From: Paenibacillus flagellatus
Lineage (GTDB): Bacteria; Bacillota; Bacilli; Paenibacillales; NBRC-103111
Assembly: GCF_003217775.1 (NCBI RefSeq)
Contig: NZ_QJVJ01000008.1
Location: forward strand, 248,001-312,000
Length of the DNA: 64,000 nucleotides
Direction of reading: 5' to 3'
A program made the position numbers and the translations under genes. The notes beneath the pieces are model-generated. The model saw nothing but the letters and a program-made list of their open reading frames with translations, did not search any database and was not told where the DNA came from. Shown in pieces: positions 20,541 through 29,007 of the stretch (positions within the stretch are counted from its first letter, which is position 1; each line of letters starts with the position of its first letter).

Positions 20541-20597
20541 GCCGTGCCGTGCGGGGCTGATTTTTGTTGGAGGAATGGGAGTGGAGTTGAGGGTGCA

Positions 20598-21266
20598 TTA
20601 TTCCGTCTCGGGTGAGACATCGATAGCTTGCGAAGCTTCCTGCGGCCACAAATAATGGTGCAGCATATCGACCGTTGCTTCCACCAAGCGCTCGCGGCCG
20701 ATGCCGGTGCCGCCGAAGGCGACGGCTTCGACAATGCTATTCGCCGCCAGGATAATGACCGTTGCCGCCGCTTCCGGGTCCCGGATCCGGATCTCGGGCT
20801 GCCAGGAGCGAAGCAGTCGTGCCGTCATTTTGAAGAAGAACCGCAGTTCCTTCTCAGCCATGTCCTTCACCTCGGGATAGGACAATGCCATGATGTTCAT
20901 TTCCCGATGAAACCCGGGATCCACCTCGTGGGCTTTGATCACGGTCTCGATCACGTCTCGGATAAGCTCCCGCTTGTTCTGGCTGGCGTTCAACCGAAGA
21001 GCGCCGTGACTTCGAAGAATCTCGGAGAAATGTTCATGGAAGAGAGCCAGCGCGTCCTTGAAAATCTCCATTTTATCCGTGTAGTAAGAATAGACGCTGC
21101 CGACGGCCACCTGCGCTTCCTTCGCAATCGCCTTCGTATTCGTGGCGTGGAAGCCTTTCTCCGAGAACAGCTTCAAGGCCGCTGCCACGATTTTTTGCTT
21201 GGTCTCCACGCTTCGCCGTTGCCGGGGGACACGGGTCTTGTCCTGATCCCGCTCTGCCATATTCAT
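20598..21266 (-). CDS. TetR/AcrR family repressor of the adjacent DHA2 pump
   Basis: A 222-aa TetR regulator. The N-terminal HTH is clear: KIVAAALKLFSEKGFHATNTKAIAKEAQVAVGSVYSYYTDKMEIF at ~27-72. The C-terminal ligand domain is all-helical and divergent, as usual. It is divergent from the efflux pump at 21420, with three dyad-symmetric sites in between that suit a TetR dimer. The start could be the GTG at 21269, ATG 21266 or ATG 21260; a GAGGCG site favours the second. It presumably represses the pump until a toxic ligand binds, and may autoregulate. Confidence 0.88.
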   Translation of the reverse strand: MNMAERDQDKTRVPRQRRSVETKQKIVAAALKLFSEKGFHATNTKAIAKEAQVAVGSVYSYYTDKMEIFKDALALFHEHFSEILRSHGALRLNASQNKRELIRDVIETVIKAHEVDPGFHREMNIMALSYPEVKDMAEKELRFFFKMTARLLRSWQPEIRIRDPEAAATVIILAANSIVEAVAFGGTGIGRERLVEATVDMLHHYLWPQEASQAIDVSPETE

Positions 21267-21315
21267 CACCTACGCCTCATTGTATGCTTCCCCCTCATCC
21301 AAGTCAACGAACAAG

Positions 21316-21396
21316 GTGAAACAGAGTTCATATTTAGCGTTGACAAAAGTGAACTTTGGTTCATATAATGCATTCAAAAGGTGAACTTTAGTTCAC
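21316..21396 (+). promoter_or_regulatory. Pump promoter with TetR operators
   Basis: -35 TTGACA 21340-21345 and -10 TATAAT 21364-21369 with an 18-bp spacer. Operator O1 TGAACTTTGGTTCA (21350-21363) fills the spacer; O2 GTGAACTTTAGTTCAC (21381-21396), a perfect dyad, covers the start of the transcript. A weaker site GTGAAACAGAGTTCAT lies at 21316-21331 towards the tetR gene. RBS AAAGGAGAGG follows at 21403. Confidence 0.85.
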
Positions 21397-21419
21397 ATTG
21401 TAAAAGGAGAGGATAATCG

Positions 21420-23009
21420 ATGTCGCAGCTTACCGGCTTTCGCCGCTGGATCGCCTTCGTCGCCGTCATCTTGGGTTACTTCATGGCACTCTTGGATACT
21501 ACCATCGTTCATGTTACCCTTCCGGAGATGACCCGGCACTTCCACACGACCATGGACAATATGTCCTGGATCGTTAATGGCTATAATCTGGTCTTCGCCG
21601 TTTTCTTGGTCACCGCTTCCCGGATCGCGGATCAGTTCGGACGCAAGCGCCTGTTCCTCATCGGTACCGCGCTGTTCATCGCCACTTCCATTTTGTGCGG
21701 ACTTTCTTCCTCCGTGGAAGCCATGGTGTTCTTCCGAGTTTTGCAGGGCTTATCGGCCGCCATTGTCGTTCCGGTAACCATTCCCTTGGCGGCTAACCTG
21801 TTCCCTAAGGAAAAACACGGCATGGTTCTCGGCATCTGGGGCGCCATCTCCAGCCTGGCGGCTGCAAGCGGTCCGACCTTGGGCGGCATATTGACCGATT
21901 CCATCGGCTGGGAAGCCATCTTCTTCGTGAACGTGCCCATCGGCATCGCGGCGATTGGCCTCACCATCCCGCTCGTTCGGGAATCCATGGACGCTTCCGC
22001 GGGACGGAGGCTCGATTGGCTCGGCATGCTGACTTTATCCGCTTCGTTGTTCTTTCTGACTTTTGGGCTGATTAACGTAAGCGACTGGGGCTGGAATTCG
22101 GTTAAGCTCATCGGCTCTTTTGCCGCATTCCTCGTGTGCCTCATCCTGTTTTTAGCGGTGGAGCGGCGGACGGCGGAGCCTATGCTTCCTTTGTGGCTGT
22201 TGCGCATCGTTCCCTTCAACGGGGCCGTTCTCGCCCTAATGGTATTAGGCGCCGGCATGACGGCGACTTCCTACCTGATGTCGTACTTTCTGACCGGAAT
22301 TTTGGGCCATAGCGTCCTGCACGCGGGTGTCACCATCTCCGCCATGTCCCTTACATCCATGGTGATCTCCGCAATAGCCGGAGGATTGTCCAACAAGTAC
22401 GGCAGCCGCTGGTTCGTCGCGGCGGGGGTAGCGGTCCTCGCCCTCTCGGTCTATCTGGACGGGTCACTCACCGTGAATTCCACGGAGTGGAGCGTCATCT
22501 GGCGGTTGGCCTTGTCCGGCGTCGGCATCGGCCTCTCCATAGCCCCCGTGATGGGTGCTTCCATCCGCAACGTTCCGGAGGAGAAAGTCGGCATCGCTTC
22601 GGGCATCACGAATATGTCTAGAGCGATCGATTCCGTTCTGGGGGTGGCGATTCTGGTGTCCGTGTTGAATGGAGCGCTGAATCATTACGGTGCGGATATT
22701 GCAGGAAAGGAGAATCAGCGGAGTGCGAGCAACGCCGTGCTGTCGGACGAAGCGAAGCAAGTTCTGTTGGAGCGGGCGGGACGATTGGAGCAGCGGCCAT
22801 CCCCCGTCGATGCGACGGATGCGAAGAATGCGGAGGAGCAGGATGCGTTCGTCGCCTCCTTCCGCCATACGTTCCATGTAGCCGGCTGGCTCCTGCTGCC
22901 GGGGATTCCCTTCGCGTTGATCTCCGACCGCAGGCGCGGCCAACGTCTCGCGTCCGGGTCGTCTACGAAGAACGCATCGCAGCACCAGCCGCAGGCGAAT
23001 GCTCCTTGA
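21420..23009 (+). CDS. DHA2 family MFS efflux transporter (EmrB/QacA type)
   Basis: A 529-aa pump with about 14 TM helices, the drug:proton antiporter-2 layout. Visible motifs are the TM1 LDTTIVHVTLPEM, the motif A loop ADQFGRKRLFLIG, and motif C-like WGAISSLAAASGPTLGGILTD in TM5. A long C-terminal soluble tail contains a Glu/Asp-rich stretch. It is under a strong sigma-A promoter blocked by two palindromic operators, facing the TetR gene. The codon choice is more AT-tolerant than in the flanking GC-rich genes, so lateral acquisition of the regulator-pump pair is plausible. The drug substrate is unknown. Confidence 0.9.
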   Translation: MSQLTGFRRWIAFVAVILGYFMALLDTTIVHVTLPEMTRHFHTTMDNMSWIVNGYNLVFAVFLVTASRIADQFGRKRLFLIGTALFIATSILCGLSSSVEAMVFFRVLQGLSAAIVVPVTIPLAANLFPKEKHGMVLGIWGAISSLAAASGPTLGGILTDSIGWEAIFFVNVPIGIAAIGLTIPLVRESMDASAGRRLDWLGMLTLSASLFFLTFGLINVSDWGWNSVKLIGSFAAFLVCLILFLAVERRTAEPMLPLWLLRIVPFNGAVLALMVLGAGMTATSYLMSYFLTGILGHSVLHAGVTISAMSLTSMVISAIAGGLSNKYGSRWFVAAGVAVLALSVYLDGSLTVNSTEWSVIWRLALSGVGIGLSIAPVMGASIRNVPEEKVGIASGITNMSRAIDSVLGVAILVSVLNGALNHYGADIAGKENQRSASNAVLSDEAKQVLLERAGRLEQRPSPVDATDAKNAEEQDAFVASFRHTFHVAGWLLLPGIPFALISDRRRGQRLASGSSTKNASQHQPQANAP

Positions 23010-23102
23010 TGGGCGAATGAGCTTGCCGGAATGAGAGGATTGCCCGAAGATACGAAGCTGATCGATTAGTTTCCTACGGGATAAATCCAGATTCATGGAG
23101 TA

Positions 23103-23138
23103 CGGCTGTAGGCTCACAACAGAGCCTGCAGCCGTTTT
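23103..23138 (+). terminator. Terminator of the DHA2 pump gene
   Basis: CGGCTG / CAGCCG outer stem with inner AGGCT / AGCCT pairing, then TTTT. Confidence 0.75.
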
Positions 23139-23210
23139 CGCACTCAAGTTCAGATTTGGTCTAGATTTCCCGCATATAATGATAGCAAACCGATCTTGGG
23201 AGGGATGGTA

Positions 23211-23888
23211 TTGCAATTTAAGAAGTATGTGGCCGAATTCATCGGCACGTTCGTACTCGTTCTGTTCGGCTGCGGAAGCGCAGCCACGGCGGGGGGCGAG
23301 CTAGGGTATTTGGGCATCGCCATGGCTTTCGGCCTGTCGATCGTGGCGCTCGCCTACGCGATCGGCCCGATTTCCGGCTGTCACGTCAATCCTGCCGTAT
23401 CGCTCGCCATGCTTGTCAGTCGGAAGCTTTCCGTAAAAGATTTCATCGCCTACGTCGTCGCTCAGGTCGCCGGCGCCGTCGCCGGCTCGGCGCTGCTGTA
23501 CGCGATCATCGACTCGACGGGCAAGGCGATTACAAGCCTCGGGCAGAACGGCTTCGGCGAAGGCTACGGCATCGGCATTACGGCTCCGATGGCCGTTGTG
23601 GTGGAGATTGTTTTGACGTTCGTTTTCGTCTACACCATTCTCGGCGTGACCTCGGAGTCCGGCAACGGCAGAGTTGCCGGGCTGGTTATCGGCCTGACGC
23701 TCGCGTTTGTACATATTCTCGGCATCGGCTTGACGGGGACTTCGGTCAATCCGGCGAGAAGCTTCGGGCCGGCGTTCCTGCTCGGGGGAGAAGCATGGTC
23801 CGAATTATGGGTTTTCGTCACGGCTCCATTCCTCGGGGCGCTGCTGGCGGCGGCCGCTTACCGGCTGCTGAACGTCCGCAAAGCCTAG
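23211..23888 (+). CDS. aqpZ: Aquaporin Z-type water channel
   Basis: A 225-aa MIP channel with six TM helices and two NPA half-helices: GCHVNPAVS near residue 63 and TSVNPARS near 178. The selectivity-filter residues match AqpZ rather than GlpF: Phe in AMAFGL, His in AFVHILG, Thr before SVNP and the Arg after NPA. It is therefore predicted to pass water, not glycerol. The TTG start at 23211 is chosen because GGGAGGG (23198-23204) is correctly spaced; the ATG at 23205 is too close. It appears monocistronic. Confidence 0.9.
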   Translation: MQFKKYVAEFIGTFVLVLFGCGSAATAGGELGYLGIAMAFGLSIVALAYAIGPISGCHVNPAVSLAMLVSRKLSVKDFIAYVVAQVAGAVAGSALLYAIIDSTGKAITSLGQNGFGEGYGIGITAPMAVVVEIVLTFVFVYTILGVTSESGNGRVAGLVIGLTLAFVHILGIGLTGTSVNPARSFGPAFLLGGEAWSELWVFVTAPFLGALLAAAAYRLLNVRKA

Positions 23889-24004
23889 CGATTCGCCGAA
23901 AGGGAGACGCCGCGCTACCCGAGCTTCCATGTCTACCGCCTGCAGCGGGATGCAGGCCGATGGCGGCAGTCTAGAATTTTGAAATTTTTATTTCCCCTAA
24001 ACAC

Positions 24005-24041
24005 GAGCCACTGCCGCGATTCCGGGCTGTGGCTCCATTTT
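24005..24041 (+). terminator. Possible terminator downstream of aqpZ
   Basis: GAGCCAC (24005-24011) pairs with GTGGCTC (24029-24035) and is followed by CATTTTTC. The 17-nt loop is long. It lies 117 nt after the aqpZ stop. Confidence 0.45.
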
Positions 24042-24071
24042 TCATCTGAATACCGGCAAAGTCTCCTTTTG

Positions 24072-24251
24072 TGAGCCTCCGTCAAGAAAGTGGACGCAGG
24101 ATAACGGAGTTTAACCGAAATTTTTGTAAGACACCGCTTCAAATCGATCCGGCGAAACGTACCCCAATGAACCATGAATTTTTTTGCGATTGTAAAAGAA
24201 CGCCATGTACTCAAAAACTTCTTGCTGCGCTTGAGCGTCAGAAATGTTGTT
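24072..24251 (-). mobile_element. IS3-family right-end remnant (transposase C-terminus plus terminal repeat)
   Basis: On the minus strand 24251-24111 encodes about 46 residues ending at a stop: ISDAQAQQEVFEYMAFFYNR followed by KKIHGSLGYVSPDRFEAVSY. This is the typical end of an IS3-group OrfB integrase (the E-x6-R-like YNR..H..LGY.SP.xFE block). Beyond it, at 24072-24095, lies a sequence (TGAGCCTCCGTCAAGAAAGT) like the terminal inverted repeat of such elements. The rest of the element is missing, and homology stops about 15 nt from the end of the XRE gene. This remnant is all I see in the 23889-24265 gap. Confidence 0.75.
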
Positions 24252-24265
24252 TGGAAATCATGAAC

Positions 24266-25093
24266 TTACCTTAGCAACGCTTCCAACTGCTCCTCGGTCC
24301 CCGAGTTTTCAAGTGGAGTGAACACCCTCATGGCAAAAGCGCTGCTTTCAGAGATTGTAAACGTATGGTAACGGAATGTCAGCAGACCGGCTTCGGGAAG
24401 ACGGATGATTTGTTCGCCTTCCAAAACACCGGAAACCTCTTGTCGATCCCATAACGTCCTGAACTCCTCGCTTCTGTCATATAACTTGTCGAATAGCTCT
24501 TGGTACCGCGAATCGTTCATGTTCAAGGCAAACCGATTTCTGAAATGAGCCACCATCGTAGAGGCGACATTGTCCCAGTTCACGATGCGAGACTTGTTGG
24601 CCTCTACCTCGAAGAGGCGCCAAAGCATATTTCTTTCGAGCCCCGGGGCCCGGCTTACGTCTCCGCACAACGTACCCGATATTCGGTTCCATGCGAGAAC
24701 GTTCCAGTGCCTGTCGATCATGTACGCCGGGTAGGTTCCCATTCTGTCCAGAATCCGCAGCAGGGAGGCGGGGACGGAATCATCCGCTTTCGGCTGAGGA
24801 AGCGAGGAAGGATTGGCCAATACGAGAAGATGGTTGCGTTCGTCGCTGCTAAGCCGCAATGTTCGTACCAAGCTTTCCAAGACTTGCTCAGACACATGAA
24901 TGTCCCGGCCTTGCTCCAGCGCGGTATACCACGGCAAGGAAATGCCCGATAAGCTTGCCACTTCCTCCCGTCTTAAGCCCGTTAGGCGACGGCGCGATGT
25001 TTCAACCTGCAAACCCGCCTCTCTCGGAGATAAACGCAAGCGGCGTGACCGGAGAAAGTCAGCCAATTGTTTACGTCTTCTTTCATCGTTCAT
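24266..25093 (-). CDS. XRE-family regulator with MmyB-like ligand domain
   Basis: A 275-aa regulator. The N-terminal HTH_XRE lies at ~10-80 (RRRLTGLRREEVASLSGISLPWYTALEQGR), with the LRREEVA signature of this group. The C-terminal half is an MmyB-type PAS-like ligand domain: YPAYMIDRHWNVLAWNRISG and the closing LLTFRYHTFTISE. In relatives a fatty acid or similar ligand is bound and an adjacent short-chain dehydrogenase or reductase gene is controlled. Here it is divergent from an SDR gene, with a large dyad between them. ATG 25093 follows GGAGAGGG at 9 nt. Confidence 0.9.
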   Translation of the reverse strand: MNDERRRKQLADFLRSRRLRLSPREAGLQVETSRRRLTGLRREEVASLSGISLPWYTALEQGRDIHVSEQVLESLVRTLRLSSDERNHLLVLANPSSLPQPKADDSVPASLLRILDRMGTYPAYMIDRHWNVLAWNRISGTLCGDVSRAPGLERNMLWRLFEVEANKSRIVNWDNVASTMVAHFRNRFALNMNDSRYQELFDKLYDRSEEFRTLWDRQEVSGVLEGEQIIRLPEAGLLTFRYHTFTISESSAFAMRVFTPLENSGTEEQLEALLR

Positions 25094-25122
25094 CACGAAT
25101 TTCCCTCTCCATATGGTGATAC

Positions 25123-25157
25123 AATTTATAGCCGTATTGGCGGCAATACTATAAATT
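25123..25157. promoter_or_regulatory. Dyad operator between XRE and SDR genes
   Basis: GTATTG (25134-25139) and CAATAC (25144-25149) form the core. They are flanked by AATTTATA (25123-25130) and TATAAATT (25150-25157), so the symmetry extends over 35 bp with one 3-nt interruption. It lies 30 bp before the XRE start, suggesting autoregulation and control of the divergent SDR gene. Confidence 0.6.
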
Positions 25158-25325
25158 CAGACCTGTTTGTCGGTGGTATGACTCATTATAATCGACTTAT
25201 CTTCCGTCGTGAAGGAGAGGCGGGGATAAGACAAGCTGTACCGAAATTCGCCTTGATCAGCTGTTCGCGGCTGAAGAGAAGCATATTGCAAGGTCAGTCC
25301 AATTATCGAATAAGAAGGAGAATTT

Positions 25326-26075
25326 ATGGTGAAATCGGAACGGATCGAGCGTGGGTATAGTTTCAAGGGCAAACGCGTTGTTGTTCTCGGAGGAACGTCC
25401 GGAATCGGGTTTGCGGCAGCCGAAGCCGCTGCAGGGGAAGGGGCGTCCTTGGTCGTCGTGTCCAGTCAACAAGAAAGAGCCGACCGTGCCGCCTCGCGTT
25501 TGCCCGAAGGTACTCAGGGGTATGCGGTTGATCTGACAAAGGAGGAACAAGTTCGTCAATTTTTCAGCGAAATCGGGGAATTCGATCACTTGGTCTTTAC
25601 GGCCGGCGACCCCTTGAGGGTTGAAAGTCTGGACGCCACCGACGTCGATACGGCGCGCCGATTGTTTAACGTGCGATACTGGGGAGCGTTTATGGCCGCC
25701 AAATACGGCAGCCGAAACATCAGACGGGGCGGGTCGATCACGTTGACATCCGGCGTTGCCGGCGTTCGTCCGCAGAAGGGGTTTACTGTCTCAGCCAGCA
25801 TATGCGGCGCTGTCGAGTCGCTCACCAGGGCGTTGGCCGTCGAGCTGAGCCCGCTTCGCGTCAACGCCGTTTGCTTCGGCCTTATGCGTACCGAGATGTG
25901 GGACGGTATGCCTGAGGAGCACCGGAACGCCATGTATGAAAATACCGGGAAATCATTGCCGGTTGGGCGAGTCGGCGATCCGGAGGACGGTGCGGAGGCG
26001 TTTCTCTACTTAATGCGCGAGAAATATTCCACCGGTCAGATCGTTGTCGTAGATGGCGGTTCTACTCTGGTTTAA
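25326..26075 (+). CDS. Short-chain dehydrogenase/reductase-like protein lacking the Tyr/Lys pair
   Basis: A 249-aa Rossmann protein: cofactor loop GGTSGIG near residue 23, NAG-position variant TAGDPL, catalytic-position Ser in LTSGVAG, and the C-terminal GQIVVVDGGSTLV. At the usual YxxxK position the sequence reads GFTVSASICGAVESL, with neither Tyr nor Lys, so classical SDR catalysis is doubtful. It may still bind NAD(P) or use another mechanism. It is divergent from the XRE/MmyB regulator, a common pairing. The RBS AAGGAGAA precedes an ATG. Confidence 0.87.
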   Translation: MVKSERIERGYSFKGKRVVVLGGTSGIGFAAAEAAAGEGASLVVVSSQQERADRAASRLPEGTQGYAVDLTKEEQVRQFFSEIGEFDHLVFTAGDPLRVESLDATDVDTARRLFNVRYWGAFMAAKYGSRNIRRGGSITLTSGVAGVRPQKGFTVSASICGAVESLTRALAVELSPLRVNAVCFGLMRTEMWDGMPEEHRNAMYENTGKSLPVGRVGDPEDGAEAFLYLMREKYSTGQIVVVDGGSTLV

Positions 26076-26309
26076 GTTTTTTGCAGGATGAACGGTGACT
26101 GAATCAATGGCTTGGCTGATCCAAGCACGGTAGAGCGAGGAGAACTCTATTAGAGTACCTCTTGTTTTTATTCCCTAGACAATGGTAAAATTTGTGGGAA
26201 CATGTGTTTGTTTTTTGCGTTTTCCACGGACAGGGGGAGTAGGCGTGGTTGAAACCGTTGAAAAAGAGCAAGCGGCTCCCGTTTGTTTCGTTAAGGAGTC
26301 GATGCGTAC

Positions 26310-27506
26310 ATGATCGAATTGACCAATCGCCAGGCACGGCAATTTCTGTTATTGAAGCACGGGCTGTTAGGTGAATACCAATTTACCGGAAAGCAGGGAG
26401 TGTTGGATTTTGTGCGGCAGGTCGGCTGTATTCAATTCGATCCCATCGATGTTTGCGGAAAAAACGCCGAATTGGTACTACAGTCGCGAATCAAAGGATT
26501 CACCAAGAACATGCTCGACGAGTTGCTGTATAAAGATCGATTCCTGATCGATTATCCCGACAAGAATTTGGCTATTATGCCTGTCGAGGACTGGCCGTAT
26601 TTTGAACGGTACAGGCAGGCTGCCCGGCAACATGCGAAGCGTTATCCCGAAATGGAAGTGTTGGCAGAGCAAGTACGGGTCCACATCCAAAATCACGGTG
26701 CGCTATGTTCGGATGATCTCAAATTGGATGGACATTTCTCGTGGCGATCGGCCATCCACTGGAGCGGCGGAAACAATACGTCCCGGTCGGTGCTGGAACA
26801 GATGTACTCGACAGGCGAATTGATTATCCATCACAAAAAAGGAACGCGTAAATATTACGATATCGCCGAGAAGTACATACAGCCAAATCTGCTGAATGCG
26901 TCGGAGCCGCTGAAGGGCGAGCTTGAGCATCACAAGTGGCGGGTACTGCGCCGGATCGGCGCCGTCGGTCTTTTATGGAATCGCGCATCCGACGCCTGGC
27001 TGAACATATGGGGATTGAAAGCGGAGCAGCGCAACGAGGTTTTCCGCCGGCTGTTGGACGAAGCTCGTATTGTTGCCATTGCCGTAGAGCAATTGAAGGA
27101 TACGCTGTACTGCCGCACGGAGGACTTGCCGCTTATCGAAGCCGTCCTGCACAATCCGGAGCCGAAATATCGCTGCGAGCTGATTGCCCCGCTGGACAAT
27201 TTGATATGGGACAGAAGGCTGATCAACGAATTGTTCGGCTTCGATTACACCTGGGAGATTTACACGCCCGCCATCAAACGGAAATTCGGCTATTATGTGC
27301 TGCCTCTATTATACGGAGAAAGCCTCATCGGACGAGCCGAGGTCATCGCGGAACGAAAAGCCGGGACGCTCGTCGTGAAAAACATCTGGTACGAGAACGG
27401 CATACGGCTAACAAAGCAGTTGCGGACAGCCTTGAATAACTGTTTTCAAAAATTCGCCATATTCAACGGATGCGAGACGATTTCGACAGCGTCTATGGAT
27501 GGATAG
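26310..27506 (+). CDS. Winged-helix DNA-binding protein, YcaQ/AlkZ-like DNA glycosylase family
   Basis: A 398-aa HTH_42 family protein. The N-terminus ITNRQARQFLLLKHGL-like helix and QVGCIQFDPIDVCGKNAELVLQSRI block are diagnostic, and QFD fits the Q-x-D catalytic motif known for E. coli YcaQ, which unhooks DNA interstrand crosslinks. Tandem winged-helix repeats follow (residues ~130-260), and the C-terminal region has LIAPLDNLIWDRRLINELFGFDYTWEIYTP typical of the family beta-barrel. It is monocistronic. Repair of alkylated or crosslinked DNA is the likely role. Length is normal for the family. Confidence 0.87.
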   Translation: MIELTNRQARQFLLLKHGLLGEYQFTGKQGVLDFVRQVGCIQFDPIDVCGKNAELVLQSRIKGFTKNMLDELLYKDRFLIDYPDKNLAIMPVEDWPYFERYRQAARQHAKRYPEMEVLAEQVRVHIQNHGALCSDDLKLDGHFSWRSAIHWSGGNNTSRSVLEQMYSTGELIIHHKKGTRKYYDIAEKYIQPNLLNASEPLKGELEHHKWRVLRRIGAVGLLWNRASDAWLNIWGLKAEQRNEVFRRLLDEARIVAIAVEQLKDTLYCRTEDLPLIEAVLHNPEPKYRCELIAPLDNLIWDRRLINELFGFDYTWEIYTPAIKRKFGYYVLPLLYGESLIGRAEVIAERKAGTLVVKNIWYENGIRLTKQLRTALNNCFQKFAIFNGCETISTASMDG

Positions 27507-27734
27507 TTCCGGTTCTCCGGCGGCATCTGCCGACAAGCCACCTCATAGGGTTTCGGCTGAATAGACAATCATATCGGCCGTTGCCTTTTTTAAGAAGCAA
27601 GTGTGCGTCTTTCGGAAGGTCGCCATTGACCGGTACGAGGTTGGCGCGCACCTGTAACGGCAAGTTTTCGGAGGCGCTTCGATTGCTGAAGCCGGTCCAA
27701 TCCGGGACTTCATCCAATTCGGTTGAAAACGTTG

Positions 27735-27786
27735 TTGACACGACACCGAATGGTGGCATACAATCAAAACGACACTAAATGGTGTC
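27735..27786 (+). promoter_or_regulatory. Promoter with paired GACACY-type operators
   Basis: -35 TTGACA 27735-27740 and -10 TACAAT 27759-27764, 18-bp spacer. Two 16-bp dyads share the pattern GACACY-RAAT-GGTGKC: one in the spacer (27742-27757), one just after the start site (27771-27786). The regulator is not visible nearby. The remainder of the 27507-27918 gap shows no convincing gene. Confidence 0.65.
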
Positions 27787-27918
27787 TGATTAAACAATAT
27801 TCCCTTCAGGAAATGGCGCAGGGGTTTCGGGAAGGTGTCGGCACCGTAACCGCATTCGGTGGCTAAAAGCTGGAATTCCTGTCGTTTCGGAAATAAACAA
27901 ACAAGAGGAGAGATGGAA

Positions 27919-28386
27919 ATGGCCCATGTAGTCGATTTCAAAAACGTGTCCACGACTGGCTTGGAGTCTTCCCCCGTCGCGGAGGCGCTTGCCGGCTTGC
28001 GTGCCAACGAAGCCCGCTACTTCATGACCAAATACAAGCATGAATTTACGGTTGTACCGGCAAGCGAAAGCCAGGAGACTCTCGATTACGTGAACCGCAT
28101 TTTGAAAGAAGAACGGAATATCGAGTTTTCGAGCAAGCCTTTGGAAACGTCGCGCTTCCAAGTCGAAAATATTAATTGGGCCTTCGTCTTTTACGAAGAC
28201 GGTCTTGCGGTCAACGTCCTGTATACCTTGGATGATCCGAAGAAGCGGGCCGTCGGTTTTAAGCTTTCCGAGGGGATGGAGGTACCGAAGGAGCTGGAGG
28301 AGAAGAAGTTTAAGTTCGCCAGACAGAAGTCCAAATTGGCTGGGACGATTCGCGGCTCGTTTTTTGTCATTAAAGGAGAATATTAA
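27919..28386 (+). CDS. Hypothetical protein
   Basis: A 155-aa soluble protein with no family I can name. It has mixed charged helices and strands: an ANEARYFMTKYKHEFTVVPASESQETL segment, a central WAFVFYEDGLAVNVLYTLDD hairpin, and a Lys/Glu-rich end (PKELEEKKFKFARQKSK). No signal peptide or TM helix. ATG 27919 is chosen because AGGAG lies 8 nt upstream; the ATG two codons earlier is too close. It is the first gene after an operator-bearing promoter and is followed 16 nt later by a DinB gene, so the two form an operon. Confidence 0.7.
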   Translation: MAHVVDFKNVSTTGLESSPVAEALAGLRANEARYFMTKYKHEFTVVPASESQETLDYVNRILKEERNIEFSSKPLETSRFQVENINWAFVFYEDGLAVNVLYTLDDPKKRAVGFKLSEGMEVPKELEEKKFKFARQKSKLAGTIRGSFFVIKGEY

Positions 28387-28402
28387 AAGGAGGCGCGAGC
28401 CC

Positions 28403-28903
28403 ATGTTGAACAAAGCCTTGCTGATCGGGGACGTCCTGCACGAGTGGGCGGGGACGCGCCGGCTGCTCGCAAGCTTGCCGGACGAGCATCTCGGGTGGAG
28501 GCCGCACGCGAAGTCGTTCGCGCTCGGAGAACTGGCGACGCATCTCGTCAACCTATTGAATTGGCAGCTGGCCATTCTTCGTGATCCGGGTATCGACCTG
28601 GCGACCACGCCTTCTCGAAGGACGGCGTTAACGAGCCGACAGGCGCTGCTGGATGAGTTCGACGCGAACATCCGGGAGCTCGAGCGGACGCTGGACGCCA
28701 TCGATGAAGCGGCGTTGGCCTCGGAATGGACGCTTCGTCGGGGCGATACGATCATGTCCGTTCAGCCGAAGGCGATTGCGTTCCGAACGATCGGCATGAG
28801 CCACATGGTTCATCACCGCGCGCAGCTCGGCATGTACTTGCGTCTGCTCGACCAGCCGGTCCCGGGCGTGTACGGCCCGACCGCCGACGAGCTCGGCAAG
28901 TAG
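28403..28903 (+). CDS. DinB family protein
   Basis: A 166-aa four-helix bundle of the DinB/YfiT metal-binding superfamily. The expected three-histidine metal site is visible: H in ELATHLVNLLNW near residue 48, and the pair in MSHMVHHRAQLGMYLR near 135-139. B. subtilis DinB is DNA-damage induced, and relatives are mycothiol- or bacillithiol-dependent S-transferases. A bacillithiol-using host (bshB2 at 5915) makes a thiol-transferase role plausible. It is second in an operon and ends at a clear terminator. Confidence 0.88.
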   Translation: MLNKALLIGDVLHEWAGTRRLLASLPDEHLGWRPHAKSFALGELATHLVNLLNWQLAILRDPGIDLATTPSRRTALTSRQALLDEFDANIRELERTLDAIDEAALASEWTLRRGDTIMSVQPKAIAFRTIGMSHMVHHRAQLGMYLRLLDQPVPGVYGPTADELGK

Positions 28904-28940
28904 CGACCGCCATTTTCGGAAAATCGATTGTTCGGTAAAG

Positions 28941-28985
28941 AAGATCGTCAGTCCCCGATTTTTGTTGGGGTTGGGCGATCTTTTT
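28941..28985 (+). terminator. Terminator of the 27919-28903 operon
   Basis: AAGATCG / CGATCTT outer stem with an inner CCCC/GGGG pairing, then TTTTTG. Confidence 0.8.
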
Positions 28986-29007
28986 GTTTATTTGGGCCGC
29001 TTCTCTT

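Noticed and set aside
27493-27759. 88-codon minus-strand frame between the YcaQ-like gene and the DinB operon
   Set aside because: No ribosome site; its start falls inside the operator of the rightward promoter; no family recognised. It could be a gene remnant.
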